From Metopolophium dirhodum (taxonomy: Eukaryota; Arthropoda; Insecta; Hemiptera; Aphididae): DNA of 64,000 nt. Positions within the stretch are counted from its first letter, which is position 1. Each line of letters begins with the position of its first letter. This document shows, piece after piece, positions 1 to 12,257 of the stretch. Both the position numbers and the translations under genes were made by a program. The DNA lies in contig NC_083566.1 in assembly GCF_019925205.1 (NCBI RefSeq), forward strand, positions 38,323,558 to 38,387,557, in the 5' to 3' direction. The notes below the pieces were generated by a model. The model searched no databases. It saw only the letters and a list, made by a program, of their open reading frames with translations, and was not told where the DNA came from.

Positions 1-502
1 TGAATTCAATGATAAATCATTGTATACGAAAAACGATTCTGAGCGGAAACGTTGTGTCAGCCTAGTATACTTATATAAATAATCAAATTTAAAAGTTAAA
101 AAACAATTTATAAAAATCAAAAATATCTCATGGCTATATATAAATAGCGTGACTTTTTTTTTTAATAGAGATATTAAAACTAGTTGTGAACCTCCTATTA
201 AATTTTCAAATATTAGCTATAAAAAGAAAAACTTGAATTTCTAACTGAAAAATAATGCACACAATTTTAAAAATTTTCTTATGGCTATAAATAGCTTAAA
301 AATAGTCAAAATTGTTCAAGTATCTAAGATTAGTCGTTTTTGAATTACGAAAAAATATCAAAAATTGATAGATGAAAATTTGTTAGTTTACCGATGAAAA
401 TCCAATATCGTAATTTACTACACTAAATATTGCTGACAAACAAAAAAAAACACACATCGTTGTAAATTTAATACATTTTTTCGCTCCACTCAGAGTCTAA
501 AA
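1..502 (-). repeat. ATTCTGAGCG-family repeat, minus-strand copy cut by the window edge
   Basis: The first bases read as the reverse complement of the right end of the better preserved copy at 25762-27158: a stretch that would encode the 'ttcaatgataaatcattgtatac' type palindrome, then gattctgagcggaaacg. The other end, tcgctccactcagagtctaa at 481-500, is the reverse complement of the family's left end. The copy is internally shortened relative to the 1.4 kb version. No coding capacity is visible. The family is not one I can name. Confidence 0.65.
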
Positions 503-2338
503 CGAATTTGAAAAATCTTATTTTTTTGATGGCCTAAAATAAAAAAGGTCATTAAGTTATTGTTTATTTTTATGGCCCACATAGAACTTCTATTCAAATA
601 TTTGTGCTCATTTAATACTTTGAATTTGATATGCCTGTTGCAGATAATAGGTACCTATAATAGATTTAACAATATATAAAAACAATATTTTGGAAAATAA
701 ATTATTTTTTACTGATTACATGATTCTCAATTAATAAACTAAACGATCACAATAAAAAACATGTTTGGCGTGCGAACGAGTTGATATTATATCTTGTGTG
801 ATAAGGATATTCATTCTTATCAATTTATTTTGTATTACATTCACATTTTGTTATACTGTATCGTCATAACTTAACAATCATGTTGTAATTCGTTATATTG
901 TAAAAATAAAACATATATGTAATAAAGTGTCATTCATTAATTATTGTGTTATGCATCCATTCATTATTATAATTATTTAAGTAGTTAAACTAACATGAAA
1001 CATATCTATGATTATAATATGATTAATATGTCCAATCAAACCAAACTATACAAAAATGCATTATTTTAAAGTTAAGAGGCATTTCATATTTTATCATAAT
1101 CACAGATTACATTCAGATACTAAATATTAATTTGTATAATATATTCCAGAGTATAAAATCATTAAGACTTACATTTTTAATATAATTATTTGGTATAAAA
1201 TTAATTTTTTTGAAGATAAATTTGCCGATTACAGGGTCATCTAAAATAGTAACATTTTTCAAATAAATATTTGAACTCATGATTGTTATAGCCATTTTTT
1301 CTATATTTACTATTAAGTATCATGTAAATAATATAATTTATACCTAATACAAGTTTACAGATATTTATTATACAGTAGCCATTAATTATTGTAATTCTAT
1401 AGACCATAGCCTATATAATAATAGGTATGTAAATACTAAATCGTAAAAAGATGAAACTGCAGTTCCTACCAAAATATTTTCAAAAAAATACTGAATTACA
1501 TATCAAAATGTATGATTTAATATTGTATATACATATTTAATAAAATATTTCTAATATTATCTATTGTCCTATTATTAGGTACTCTTGCACAACACGACTA
1601 AATATAATCCCATAATGCTTTACGTCTATACCTCTGTACAACAATATTCTAATCAAAACATCATATGACTTTGTAGAAAATATATACAAAAAATCCTGAT
1701 TCAAAATAAGCTTTCTTTAAACAATTCAATCCGGTCCACCTATCTCTTAGAATTGTCTGCTTCTCATCGGTTCTCTTCCTCCTGTACACGATAATAACCG
1801 CGAATATCATCCAGCATCACACAATATTGTATACTGCAGATGGTATAGAGGCGGTGGAGGGACATATCAAATCAAAATTATATTCTTTCCATCCCTCCAG
1901 ATTATTTGTACATTAGGGACCCGAAATCGAAGGGTCTTGCCATATATAATATACAGTACGTACTAAATGGACTACAACAAACAGGTGTCCCGCTCGTTCC
2001 CCTCATTGCCGGCCACGGTCTATCCCCACGGGGGCCTTCCGCATCCCTTACACACTACACCACCCCTAACCATCCCTGTTCGCCGCCCGTGCTCTAATAT
2101 TGTTAACGCCCGTAGTCGTTGTTGTTCATAACAATAAACAATATAGCGGCACTGTGTATAATGTAATATCCTCTTACAATATAGCGCCGCCGGAAAGGGA
2201 TCGCGACATCATCAACGTCATATAGTAATCTGTTGATTTTTCGTTTTTATCGTTATGATTTTTCGAAACACATGTTACCCCTTTTTTTACATAGTACAGT
2301 AGCAATTTTTAACGTCCCCTAATAGATACAGAGAGGGC

Positions 2339-2379
<41 letters not shown>

Positions 2380-3469
2380 GCGTTACCCATAGCAAGAGAA
2401 GAAGACCGTCCATATCGTTATTACAAAAACGAGCAAATTAGATTTCGGTTAAAAACAAGGATCAAAAGAAACTAATTTCAAAATAAAAATTAAAGGGGTT
2501 AGTGAAAATTTGTTTTGATATTTTTAAAGTGTCTGGAAAGCACCCATCGTGTCGTATTTATTTATTTTGGTTACTATGTGCGTATACAAAAATAATACGA
2601 TATAATGACATTAGGTACCTACCTATTTTATCTACTGAATCATTACTACAGTACCACTACTATAATAATTATTCGTATTTTTTTAGGATTCACTAAAAAA
2701 TATTTAAAAACCTTATAATTTTTTTGAAAATTTTATGTCTTAGCTACAATTTGTAGTTGATTAGAAATTTGTATAAAAATATTGCCTCTTTATGGCATTT
2801 AATAAACTTAAAAATTAAAATACAATAAACTGCATTATAATACCCAACACCATACTATAAATATAAATTATAAATCAACGAATGTCGGTTGTATTCAGAA
2901 TAAATTATTAATACTCTGTGATTGGAAATTCATCATGAATTATAATGTTTCACAATAATTGTTAAATAAAATGTTTTATTTAAATAAACATAACCAATCT
3001 CTCATACTATATAGATCAAAAGATAGGTTAGGTTAGGTAGGCACAGTTTGTGCCTTATGAACTCGTATATAAGTCTAGAAGTAAAAAGTCTGTGATAAAT
3101 ATTATAGTAACTCCATGTGACTTTTTTTCACCTTCTTGTATCATCAATCTCAAAGTTCACTTAAAAATGAACAACTATTTAAAAAAATTTAGTTTCTGAA
3201 ATTTCTACTTTTAAATCATCATGATACATTTTTAAAACATTATAAAAATAAAATGTAATATTTAAACTTAAACTTAAATATTAAAGTATTCTTATTTATA
3301 AAAAACATAATGTTTTCATAATCCATTTGAAAATAAAAATCAATTTTTATATGCCCTAACTTAACCAGTAGATAACTACTACTGTTGGTACGTTGAAGGC
3401 TACATGGTGGTACACGGATGTGGTGGTAGACGGCGGTAGTACGGAATATTGATAATATTTGATAAATTA
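503..3469. other. Gene-free AT-rich stretch
   Basis: No open frame here has coding character or resembles a known protein. The stretch holds poly-A/T runs, a short TAA microsatellite and a slightly more GC-rich patch near 1720-2230. A block at about 3328-3408 (around 'atatgccctaac') recurs inside another repeat at 16186-16270. I see no promoter or RNA gene I can support. Confidence 0.5.
2343..2379. repeat. TAA trinucleotide microsatellite
   Basis: About twelve uninterrupted TAA units are directly visible. It is probably length-variable between individuals. Confidence 0.95.
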
Positions 3470-3477
3470 ATATTTTT

Positions 3478-3799
3478 TAGGGCTGGGCCGATATGCAAAC
3501 CGATATCGATTATCGGCCAATATTGGTAATATCGGTTTTATCGGTATCGGATTTTTTTCAAAACCGATATTTGAACCAATATAAAAAAAAAACAATTTAT
3601 CCTTATATGTAAAATCTAATATTATCAGATCTGCGCGCGGTTATAACTGTAAGTATTATCGGTTATCAGTAAGAATTATCGGGTATTTTATAATATCAGT
3701 TCATGCGTTTGGATAAAAATTCAAAGATTTGAATATATCGGTTACCGGTTTTAAATTTACATAACATATCGGTTAAAAATGATATCGGCCCCATCCCTA
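3478..3799. mobile_element. 322-bp MITE, hAT-like, with 8-bp target duplication
   Basis: The element starts tagggctgggccgatat and ends atatcggccccatcccta, giving imperfect terminal inverted repeats of about 17 bp. Both sides are flanked by the same eight bases, ATATTTTT (3470-3477 and 3800-3807). The inside is full of CGATAT/ATATCG palindromic motifs and has no coding frame. The 8-bp duplication fits the hAT superfamily, but the AT-rich target makes chance agreement somewhat easier than usual. Confidence 0.75.
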
Positions 3800-3966
3800 A
3801 TATTTTTATTAAATTTTTTTACGACTAACGGATCTAATATTATTTAATGGATTGTGTAAGTATAAAATAGGTATCTATTAAATATACTGTTAAATGTACT
3901 TGAATTATTATTTTGAAACATTATCACATATTATGAAAAATGTATTGGAATTTTTGAATAATTCTA

Positions 3967-5229
3967 TTTTAGATACTGAGCGAAACGATGAATGTATTGA
4001 TTTTACAATGATGTGTGTTTTTTTTTTATGTCTGTCATCACCTTTTAGGACAGTAAAAGTGATTAGATTTTCTTCAACAGTAACTTTTCTGATAGGAAAG
4101 TGAATCTAGTTGGTACTTTGGGGGGTCAAAAGTAAAAATTTCCCAGTAGTTTTCAAAAGCGATGTGAAAAACAAAAGAAAAATTAAGGAAAAACAGGAAT
4201 TTTTATGCAAAATCTGTATTCGAGAAAATCGATTTTGGTTTTTGGTGCAAATCTAAAACAAATGACCGTAGGTACATGACATTTTGACTGAATGTTTATA
4301 TTAGCATTTTCTATACACCATAACATTTCCCAAATATTTTGAGCTGTTTACGGACATTGTCAATTTCCATTTTTTTTTAGATTTTTTTTCTATAAATATC
4401 AGTAAAATTTTATCTGTTGAGTAAAAAAGCCTGAAAATTTAATAGAAGGCTCCTAGGTTATTGTTTCAAAGGCAGATGAAAAAAATTAAAAATCCTTTGG
4501 TCACAGTTTTTATTTATAAGCATTTAAAGTTCAAATCTTGACAAAATATGGAAAAATCACGAAAATTAGCAAATTATTTTGAGTTGAGAATTCATAAAAA
4601 TTTTTCTTTTTAAATCTAACATTTGAAAATGTGATACAAGATTATCTATAAGTTAATCTATATTTATCAAAAAAAAAATGTCTACAAGAAAGACAAATTA
4701 AATTTTTATGAGCGTTTGAAATTCATAATTTTACAAAATTTGATATTCACTCGATTTCTCATGTAACGATTTTGCTATTTTGTTGTTATTCAAAACGAAT
4801 AACTGTAGATACATGAAAATTTTACTGAATGTTTATATTTTCATTTTATATATACCATACAATTTTGAAAATATTTTGATTTTGTTTTTGAGCTGTTTAC
4901 GGACATTGTCAGTTTTCAATTTTTTCAACTTTTTTTTCTATAAATATCAATAAAATTTTATTTGTTTGGTAAAAAAGCGTGAAAATTTAATGCAAGACTC
5001 CTGATATATTGTTACAATAGCAGTTGAAAAATATAAAAATACATAGGCACAATTTTTTTTTTATAAGCATTTAAAGTTTGAATTTTGACAAAATTTATCA
5101 AATTTAAAATTTAATAATTATTTTGTAGTTAAAAATATATAAAATGTTCAACTTTTATAGCTAAGGATTGAAAATTTAAAACAAGGCTCGACGTAAATAG
5201 GTTATATATAAATTACTTTATTCACAACC
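3967..5229 (+). repeat. ATTCTGAGCG-family repeat, long copy
   Basis: It begins ttttagatactgagcgaaac and carries the family's interior: 'gtctgtcatcaccttttaggacag', 'tttcccagtagttttcaaaagc', and repeated 'gagctgtttacggacattgtcag' and 'ataagcatttaaagtt' blocks. The interior contains partial self-duplications, since the 4260-4700 and 4790-5150 segments resemble each other. The right-hand segment present in the 25762 copy is missing, and the copy stops at 'tattcacaacctaacctaac'. No protein is encoded. Confidence 0.7.
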
Positions 5230-5269
5230 TAACCTAACGAAGTATGGAAAAAAATTCTGGTTGCTCAGT

Positions 5270-5786
5270 AGAGTATATCGTACATTCCACATCCGCGGAG
5301 TACCTACTATATAGGTTCGGACTGCGGTGTATTATAGTGCATTTATTATACACTTTTGTCGTTGTGTTATGTTTTGTGTACGTATATTATTAATTATTAT
5401 GCCTATTTAAAATAACCGTTCGATTGCGTCGTATAACGGTGCACAGCGCAGTATCTATACCTAATATAATATGATAATATTGATGTACGAATACCTAAAA
5501 TGGCAATGAAAACGACCGCGCATGTGTATCGTTTTGCACCGCGAGATTCCTGCAAAATAAACGTGTTCTTAATAGTATCTCACGCGTGTATACTTTTATA
5601 TATAATATATACTATATAAGAGGTACCTATATATATAGCTATAAGAAATGACGCGTTTCTCCGGCCTCAGTATACATAAACCCCCTTAAACTCGTTAAAA
5701 ACCGTGTAAACAATATCCTCGAGGTGGGTTCGCCGTAATAAATATTAATCAGTGTTTTAACGAGTTCCGCGGGGCCACGCCGCCAC

Positions 5787-5832
<46 letters not shown>

Positions 5833-6650
5833 CACGCACGCACACATACACGCACGCACGCACACATACACACACATGCACGAGCGCGCGCAAACTATAC
5901 GGTTTTAATAGAATCCTAACCCAAATATTTAAACACAATAAAGTATCGTTATAATAACAATAAAATAGTGTGCGTGGGTCGACGGGTGGATCGAAGACGG
6001 GGCCGGGTATGATTGTGGAGAGGCGGTGGTGGCGGGGGGAGAGAGTCGGCTGCAGTGCCCTCAGGAATAATGCGGCGGGAACAATGGCAGCTGTTACCAA
6101 TACACGTTGGTGGGGTGGTTGGTGGGTGTTCGGGGGTCGGGTACGATAGTCCCCCGAGGGTCAGCCACCAGAAATCGGCTGGCGGGTGAAAACGGAAAAA
6201 AAATTGACTGGTATAGTATACATACGTCACGGAGAGTTTATTGAGCATGAATTAAGAGGCTTTGCACAAAAAGTCCTGTTAACTTGTATGTGTGCGCGCC
6301 TACCTATATGTGTGTGTGTGTTCACGGTGGTACATGCTAAAAGCTTTACGGCTGTATAGAGAATGAACGAGGCCAAATCCGCTTTGGAAATATACAGAGC
6401 GCTCTAATGGGGTTTTGGGAAATAGAGTTGAAAAGTACATTGATGTTTTAACCGAGTTCAGCATGTTTTTACGATCAAAATGTATGTTTATACATTTATA
6501 AATATATTCGCCACATATATATTATTGGTTCAAATTCTGCACCATATAGTAATAATTATTATAAGCACATGATGCCACACCACGGTCCACGGGCCACGGC
6601 GGCGATAAAATAATATTTATTGTACGCATTTATAGGTTAGCCGTTAGCAC
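5270..6650. other. GC/CpG-rich patch with microsatellites, no gene recognised
   Basis: This patch is clearly richer in G, C and CpG than its surroundings (for example gcgccgccaccgcgcgcac near 5770-5795 and ggggccgggtatgattgtgg near 6000). Open frames of 153 and 99 codons on the minus strand consist largely of translated CA repeats and proline-rich low complexity, so I do not call them genes. The patch could be a promoter or first untranslated exon of a gene lying outside the window or of a noncoding RNA; the sequence alone does not decide. Confidence 0.35.
5791..5886. repeat. CA / CACG microsatellite
   Basis: A run of about eighteen CA units is followed by alternating acgc and acacatac units to about 5886. 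The tract is directly visible. Confidence 0.95.
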
Positions 6651-6889
6651 AGAAGTTTGGTGCGATATTTATTTGTCTTCGTGTATAATATAAGTAGTTA
6701 ACTACCTATACCTACATTATGGTCTATTTGTTGCTAAAATTGGTAAGATCCAATATTTTACAAAATATATTATTAGGTGTCTATGAATAGCAATCGGTCG
6801 ATGGAAATATGGAAGTATAGGATATTTGAACGTTGATGCGTGTACTAATTTAAAAATATTTATCTACGTGTTTTATAATGTAGCCAGTA

Positions 6890-7844
6890 CAGTGTTGGGA
6901 AGGAACGCGTTCCTTGAGGAACGCGTTCCTGGAACGCGTTCCTTTTATAGGAACGAAGCTCGGAACGCGTTCCATTTAAAATATAGGAACGAGGAACGGG
7001 AACGAGTTCCTATTTTGAAGGAACTTGAACGAAAATTTCCGTTCCTCAAATAATGAAAAAATTTTAACACGTTGAGTGCCACAGTATATTTTATGAAGCG
7101 CATATAGTGTGTTTCCGCGCCAAAACTGAGCCGCGACGCCGTCGGTCGACTACGTGTCGTGTTCCAGGTCGTTTCCGGTTCCGCGCGCCAAATTAGTTCT
7201 TCTCAAACAAAACAAAATGTCAGTATAAAAATATTTTTTCAAATAAATTGAATTAAAAAAAAAAACAGATTGTTGTATCATACTATGTCCTATACTCCTA
7301 TGGGCTATAAGCCTATAACCTATAGCATGTCTCTATGTGTGGTGTATCGTGTATAGTACACACTATACACTGTATACTATACTACTATAGTAATATAAAT
7401 GTATAATATTATGCAATTATGCAATATGAATGTATATATATAAAGTTTCAAGTCTACGCTATACAACTTTTGAATTATAACAAAAAAAATCTAAGACAAA
7501 TCATTTTTGTTAAAAATCGGTGCTCCTAGAAAGGAGTGAGTTAACCGATTTCAGTGGTGGTCAATGGTGTTTTTTGCGAAAAATTTTTAAGTCAGAAATA
7601 ATCGGTTAACTCTCTCAGTTCGATTATTTCTGACTTAAAAATTGTTCGCAAAATACACCATTGACCACCACTCAAATTGCAAAAAAAGGAACATGAAGGA
7701 ACGGGAACGCGTTCCTTTTTAAAAAGGAACGGGAACGCGTTCTTATTTCGGGACAGGAAAGAGGAACGGGAACGAGTTCCTTTCTTACAGTAGGAACGAG
7801 GAACGGGAACGAGTTCCTTTTTAAAAGGAACTTTCCCAACACTG
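6890..7844. mobile_element. 955-bp non-autonomous DNA transposon with GGAACGCGTTCC arrays
   Basis: The ends are cagtgttgggaaggaac and gttccttt...ggaactttcccaacactg, an inverted pair. Both flanks carry AGCCAGTA (6882-6889 and 7845-7852), a perfect 8-bp target duplication, so the borders are well fixed. Next to each end are several copies of the palindrome GGAACGCGTTCC or GGAACGAGTTCC. An internal hairpin (7547-7677) has arms of about 50 bp. There is no transposase; the short open frame across the left end is not a gene. The duplication length and CAGTG-type ends fit hAT. Confidence 0.85.
7547..7677. repeat. Internal hairpin of the 6890-7844 element
   Basis: The left arm runs agtggtggtcaatggtgttt... 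and ends tcagaaataatcg. The right arm starts cgattatttctgac and ends accattgaccaccact. The arms are about 50 bp, nearly perfect, and separated by roughly 25 bases. Confidence 0.85.
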
Positions 7845-7858
7845 AGCCAGTATAGCCA

Positions 7859-8483
7859 CCAATGCCGGATTACCCATTAGGCGATGTAGGCACCCGCCTA
7901 ATGGCCCCAATACTCTTAAAGAAGCCTTGAGAAAACGGAAAAACTTTTCTTTTTTTTTTTAATTATCCACAGATTAACAGAAAAGTCAATATGAATATTA
8001 TACTGCAGTAGAAAATATTTTTTGCAAAAAATTCATGTATTTTGTTGACGAATTAAATAAATAAATACTTGATAATATTTATTGTATATTATCAGGCGGC
8101 GACGAACATTATCGTCGTGCTTTGATGCGTTACAAGCTTTCGCATCGACCACCGTAAATATTTGAAGTTCATATTTTTTAAAATTTATTTTAAGTTAATT
8201 AGTTATTAAGAATCACTTTTTTAATAAGTGGGAAAAGTAAAAATATTAATTCATTTTTTCTGTAAATAAATAAGAATTGTAGTGAAAAAATGTAATGAAC
8301 ATTGTTTTGTTTATTACAATTTGTTGATTAATATTAAAACTGCTTATATTAATTATTGAATAGGTAGTACAGTAAGTTAAAAACGCAAGTAGATACTAAA
8401 TAATACATTTCTATTGGTCCCACAGTGTTAACCGCCCAGCGGCTAGAGGCCTATTGGGTACTAATGTTTAATCCGGCACTTGT
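7859..8483. mobile_element. Candidate MITE with GCCGGATTA ends
   Basis: The left end aatgccggattacccattaggc and the right end gcctattgggtactaatg...ttaatccggcact form an imperfect inverted repeat. I could not find a matching target duplication, so the borders are approximate. No coding frame is present. Confidence 0.45.
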
Positions 8484-10097
8484 AGTGAAACGGATAATAC
8501 AACAACGCAAGGTAAGTAAATTATCAAAATAAGACCAGATACTAAGCATGTGTTACTTGCATATACCGAATACCTACACTTATACTAAATTTACTTATGG
8601 TAGATGCGACTAATTGATTACCATTAAATATTAAACATATTATTCATAATTCTATAATAATATAGAAAAGATTCCGATTCCTCAATTTGGCACTATGGCA
8701 CACTATATAATATACAATACCTATTATATACATATATAGGTATAGGTTCACCTATAATGGTACTTCCAAGTATTCCGTTCAAAATCTTTGATATTGTTTT
8801 AGAAAAATATTTTATGGTTCACATAAGACGCATGGAATACAATTCACATGGTAAATGCATGATTAACTATAAAGAATTAATCAATAATCATGAGTAAATA
8901 AATGTAATATAGAATCATTAAAATTTTCCTAAAAGTTCAGCCAATAAGTCATCATTTTGGAAGTTTGAGCCTGGGTTCTAACTGTATAGTACCACGGTAC
9001 CTACTTAAATAAACGTGTAATGTATGGGTCGTCGAAATAAATTTATTGTGATTTGTGAAAGCCTAAGGGGCTGCAGGCTTGATGAGATAATACCCGTTAG
9101 TAAAATTCCCAAACGTATTGTGATCTCTCGACTATCGCGCTATCCTATGTATAGCTTACACTTGAAACACGAGTTCTTAATAATTACACTCTATACTTTC
9201 TGCAACTTTTCTGACACGACATCAATTTCAACGCTAGGAAAAGAAACCAGCTGAACTACAACTGTTAAACTTAATCACCTTAACTTTAACGGAACCTGAT
9301 AACATTATTTTTTATTTAATCAAGAAATTTCAAATTAAAATATATAAGTAGGAAAACATTAACACGAAATAATTCACTCTTAGCATGAACAAATAATTCC
9401 AAAAGAAAACATCAATGACATTCCATTAAACATTAAACGCTTTATTATATTTACATTACCTAAATATTATTCCTAGAATTTTGGGGATAATTTCATTACA
9501 CGTTGAATTGAGTGGTTGACACCTGAACTTTCAAATCCATTACAGTATTAGGTACCTATACTAGTATTAGGGGTCAATAGAATATTCAAGTGATTTTTCT
9601 CGCGATTCTTGGAATACATTTTTTTTATGAAGTGTTCCTATCTTGAAATGGTTTTTGAGACAAGTTTGTCTAATGAAGATATAAAAACTATTTTAATAGG
9701 TAAATATAGTGTTGAAATATGATTTGTGGACGTTATTACACTAATATGAATTAACGAACATAAATAACAACATTATACTATAAAAATGCGATTTATGACT
9801 AGGTATCAGTGGCGTACTCATGGGGGAGGGGGGAATAATGATGTATGGTTAGGTTAGGTTAGTATGGTATAATAAATAGTATTGTACTCACGACGGTTTT
9901 GACCTATATGCATAAATATTATAATACATAGGTAATCGTATAATATTTTAGTATATTCGTCGCTTACTCCGGAAAAATCAGGCAGATACATTTTTATCCA
10001 AATTATGCGAAATTAAGTGAAATTCTGATTCACCTACGTGGGTTCAGCGATAATATTTGATTCTTTATAATTTTGTCCACATATTAAAAACTATAAT

Positions 10098-10530
10098 ATT
10101 AGATTCTGAGCGGATCGATTAACGTATTGATTCTACAATGAAGTGTGTTTATTTTTTGTGTGTCTGTCATTACCTTTTAGGACAGTAAAAGTGCTTAGAT
10201 TTTCTCAACGGTAGCTTTTCTGATAGGAAAGTGAATTCAGTTGATACTTTGGTGGTCAAAAGTAAAAATTTCCCAGTAGTTTTTAAAAGCACCGTGAAAA
10301 ACAAAAGAATAATTAAGGAAAAACAGGAATTTTTACGCAAAATCGATTTTGGTTTTTGGTGTAACTCTATAACAAATGACCATAGATACATGCAATTTTG
10401 ACTTAATGTTTATATTAAGAAACAGATGAAAAATATTAAAAATAATGTCACAATTTTTTTTATAAGCATTTAAAGTTCAAATATTGACAAAACACGTAAA
10501 GTTCACGAAAATGTGCAAATTTTACTATAT
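10098..10530 (+). repeat. ATTCTGAGCG-family repeat, truncated copy
   Basis: It starts tattagattctgagcggatc and follows the family through 'gtctgtcattaccttttaggacag', 'tttcccagtagtttttaaaagc' and 'gataggaaagtgaattcag'. It then jumps to the 'ataagcatttaaagttcaaat' block and ends. The short minus-strand open frame across it is not a gene. Confidence 0.65.
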
Positions 10531-11496
10531 TAAACTCCTTTAAAACGGTAGATTTTGATTTCAATTAGATTCCAAAACCTATTATTCTGTACGAACATAA
10601 AATTATTGGTTCATTGATTAAGCATTAAGGAGCCTCGCTACTGCCGTCAGTTTTAAATCAAAATACCTTAAGTTTTGACAAACATAAAGTTGGTTTACGT
10701 TGACCTATTTCAATTCTGAAAAAAAAAATTGAGCTTGGCTAAAAACGGTATATAGATTGTATAGAACACTTTGTAAAAATTAAATCGTATATTATTGTGA
10801 ATTGTAATTGAAAACTTGAAAATATGAGTTTTTTCAAATCATAATTCAAATTCAAATTCATATTAAAAACGGAAAGTGTTTCGATCTACAGACATTTTTC
10901 TGCTGAATTCAAATATTTTTTCAGAATCAAAATCAGACTACGTTTAAGTTTACTAACTTTAATTTTGTCAAAACAATAAGCACGTTGTCGTAAAATTCGT
11001 ATATTGAATTTTATATTGTTTTCGAGTTATTGACATGTGCATGCTCGTATGAGGCGGTATTAGCATTGCATTTAACTCACACTAATAATCATTTACAACT
11101 AACACATAGATCCTGGACGGATAAGACGAGTTTAAAAATTTCCTAAATGTTGCACCTTTAATAATAGCCGTATCTATGCCCCATATAATAAGTAAAATTT
11201 GTCCACCGAAAAATTATTTCAAAAAATAAATATATAGCACAAACTCCTAGCACCCGTATTTAAATATTCAAAATAATTATTGTCGAGCCTACACTGATAT
11301 TTTGTTACATATTGACATTGTGCAAGATTTTATGCATTTTACTACATGAGGTATAATATAATAATTTATTGATAGAAAACGAGTAATGAAGATTTTGGTC
11401 CCTTCTCCATTTTCCTTTATTATCATAATTCATAATAACCATAACATGTACAGTGTGTACATACAATTATTATTCTGTGATACAATCGTTGGTTAC

Positions 11497-11970
11497 AATG
11501 GCGTAACTAGGAGGGCTAAGGAGTAAGGAGTAAGTGGCCCTAGCTTCCCCCACCATCTAGCCCCCCAAAAATATCCTCTACCTATTGATTTTGATACAAG
11601 CCCATTATGGGTTATTTTAAATTAATAGTTTTGTTAGGTGGGCTGTTTGTAGCCCAGAAATTTAAACCTAGTTGCACCTGTGGGTTGCATAGCACGTAGG
11701 TACCTACCTATAGGTTTTCACAAAATGCATATACATTATACATAATTACATAATAATATAATTTAGACTTATAAGGGTATCACTGCGTATCAGCATTATT
11801 ATACATACAATAAATTAACAACGAAATTATTACTCGGTGTACTTATTGTAGGTACTACTTGTAACTTGTAAATTACTAAATACTAATAATTACCAATTCA
11901 ATATGGAATTCAATAAGGACCAATAGGCAATAATGAACAATGACCCACCTCTGGATCCGCCACTTGTTTA
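11497..11970. mobile_element. Candidate MITE with CARTGGCG ends
   Basis: The left end is caatggcgtaactaggaggg. The right end, acctctggatccgccacttg, reads caagtggcggatccagaggt in reverse. Such ends are common in hAT-like MITEs. No clear target duplication was found, so this call rests on the ends only. Confidence 0.35.
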
Positions 11971-12257
11971 CGCAATTCCGATGTACTAGATCTAAGCAAA
12001 AAGATATCTATCACTTATCACTTATCAGTCAACAAGTGATAAAAATATAATTTTAAAAAGTTAAGTCTGCACTCGGCTTACGTAAATTGTAACGATACAA
12101 TTTACTATTTAGCCATGACGGACGACGGTTTCACGGTTCACGTCTTATTTGTAAATCAATTAATTAATAATATACTATAATATTATACCATGTAAAAATG
12201 TAAAGCGTGTTATTCAAGTCTTTAGTTTTTACTCCAGATTTCAATAGTTTATTTTCT

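Larger units (their letters stand above)
8484..12257. other. Repeat-rich intergenic stretch upstream of the SWSAP1-like gene
   Basis: No coding exon is recognised. Apart from the two repeats listed separately (10098-10530 and 11497-11970) it is AT-rich unique-looking DNA with simple poly-A/T runs. The promoter of the SWSAP1-like gene must lie near 12258, but I see no defining motif. Confidence 0.45.

Noticed and set aside
5639..6248. Two minus-strand open frames of 153 and 99 codons
   Set aside because: They consist largely of translated CA microsatellite (Cys-Val repeats) and proline-rich low complexity, with no family resemblance.
6826..7053. Plus-strand 75-codon open frame
   Set aside because: It runs into the GGAACGCGTTCC arrays of a transposon; the apparent protein is a by-product of the repeat.
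9846..9862. Short TTAGG telomere-like run
   Set aside because: Only about three units, like the similar strings near 3025 and 5229 (reverse). Too short to support an interstitial telomere.
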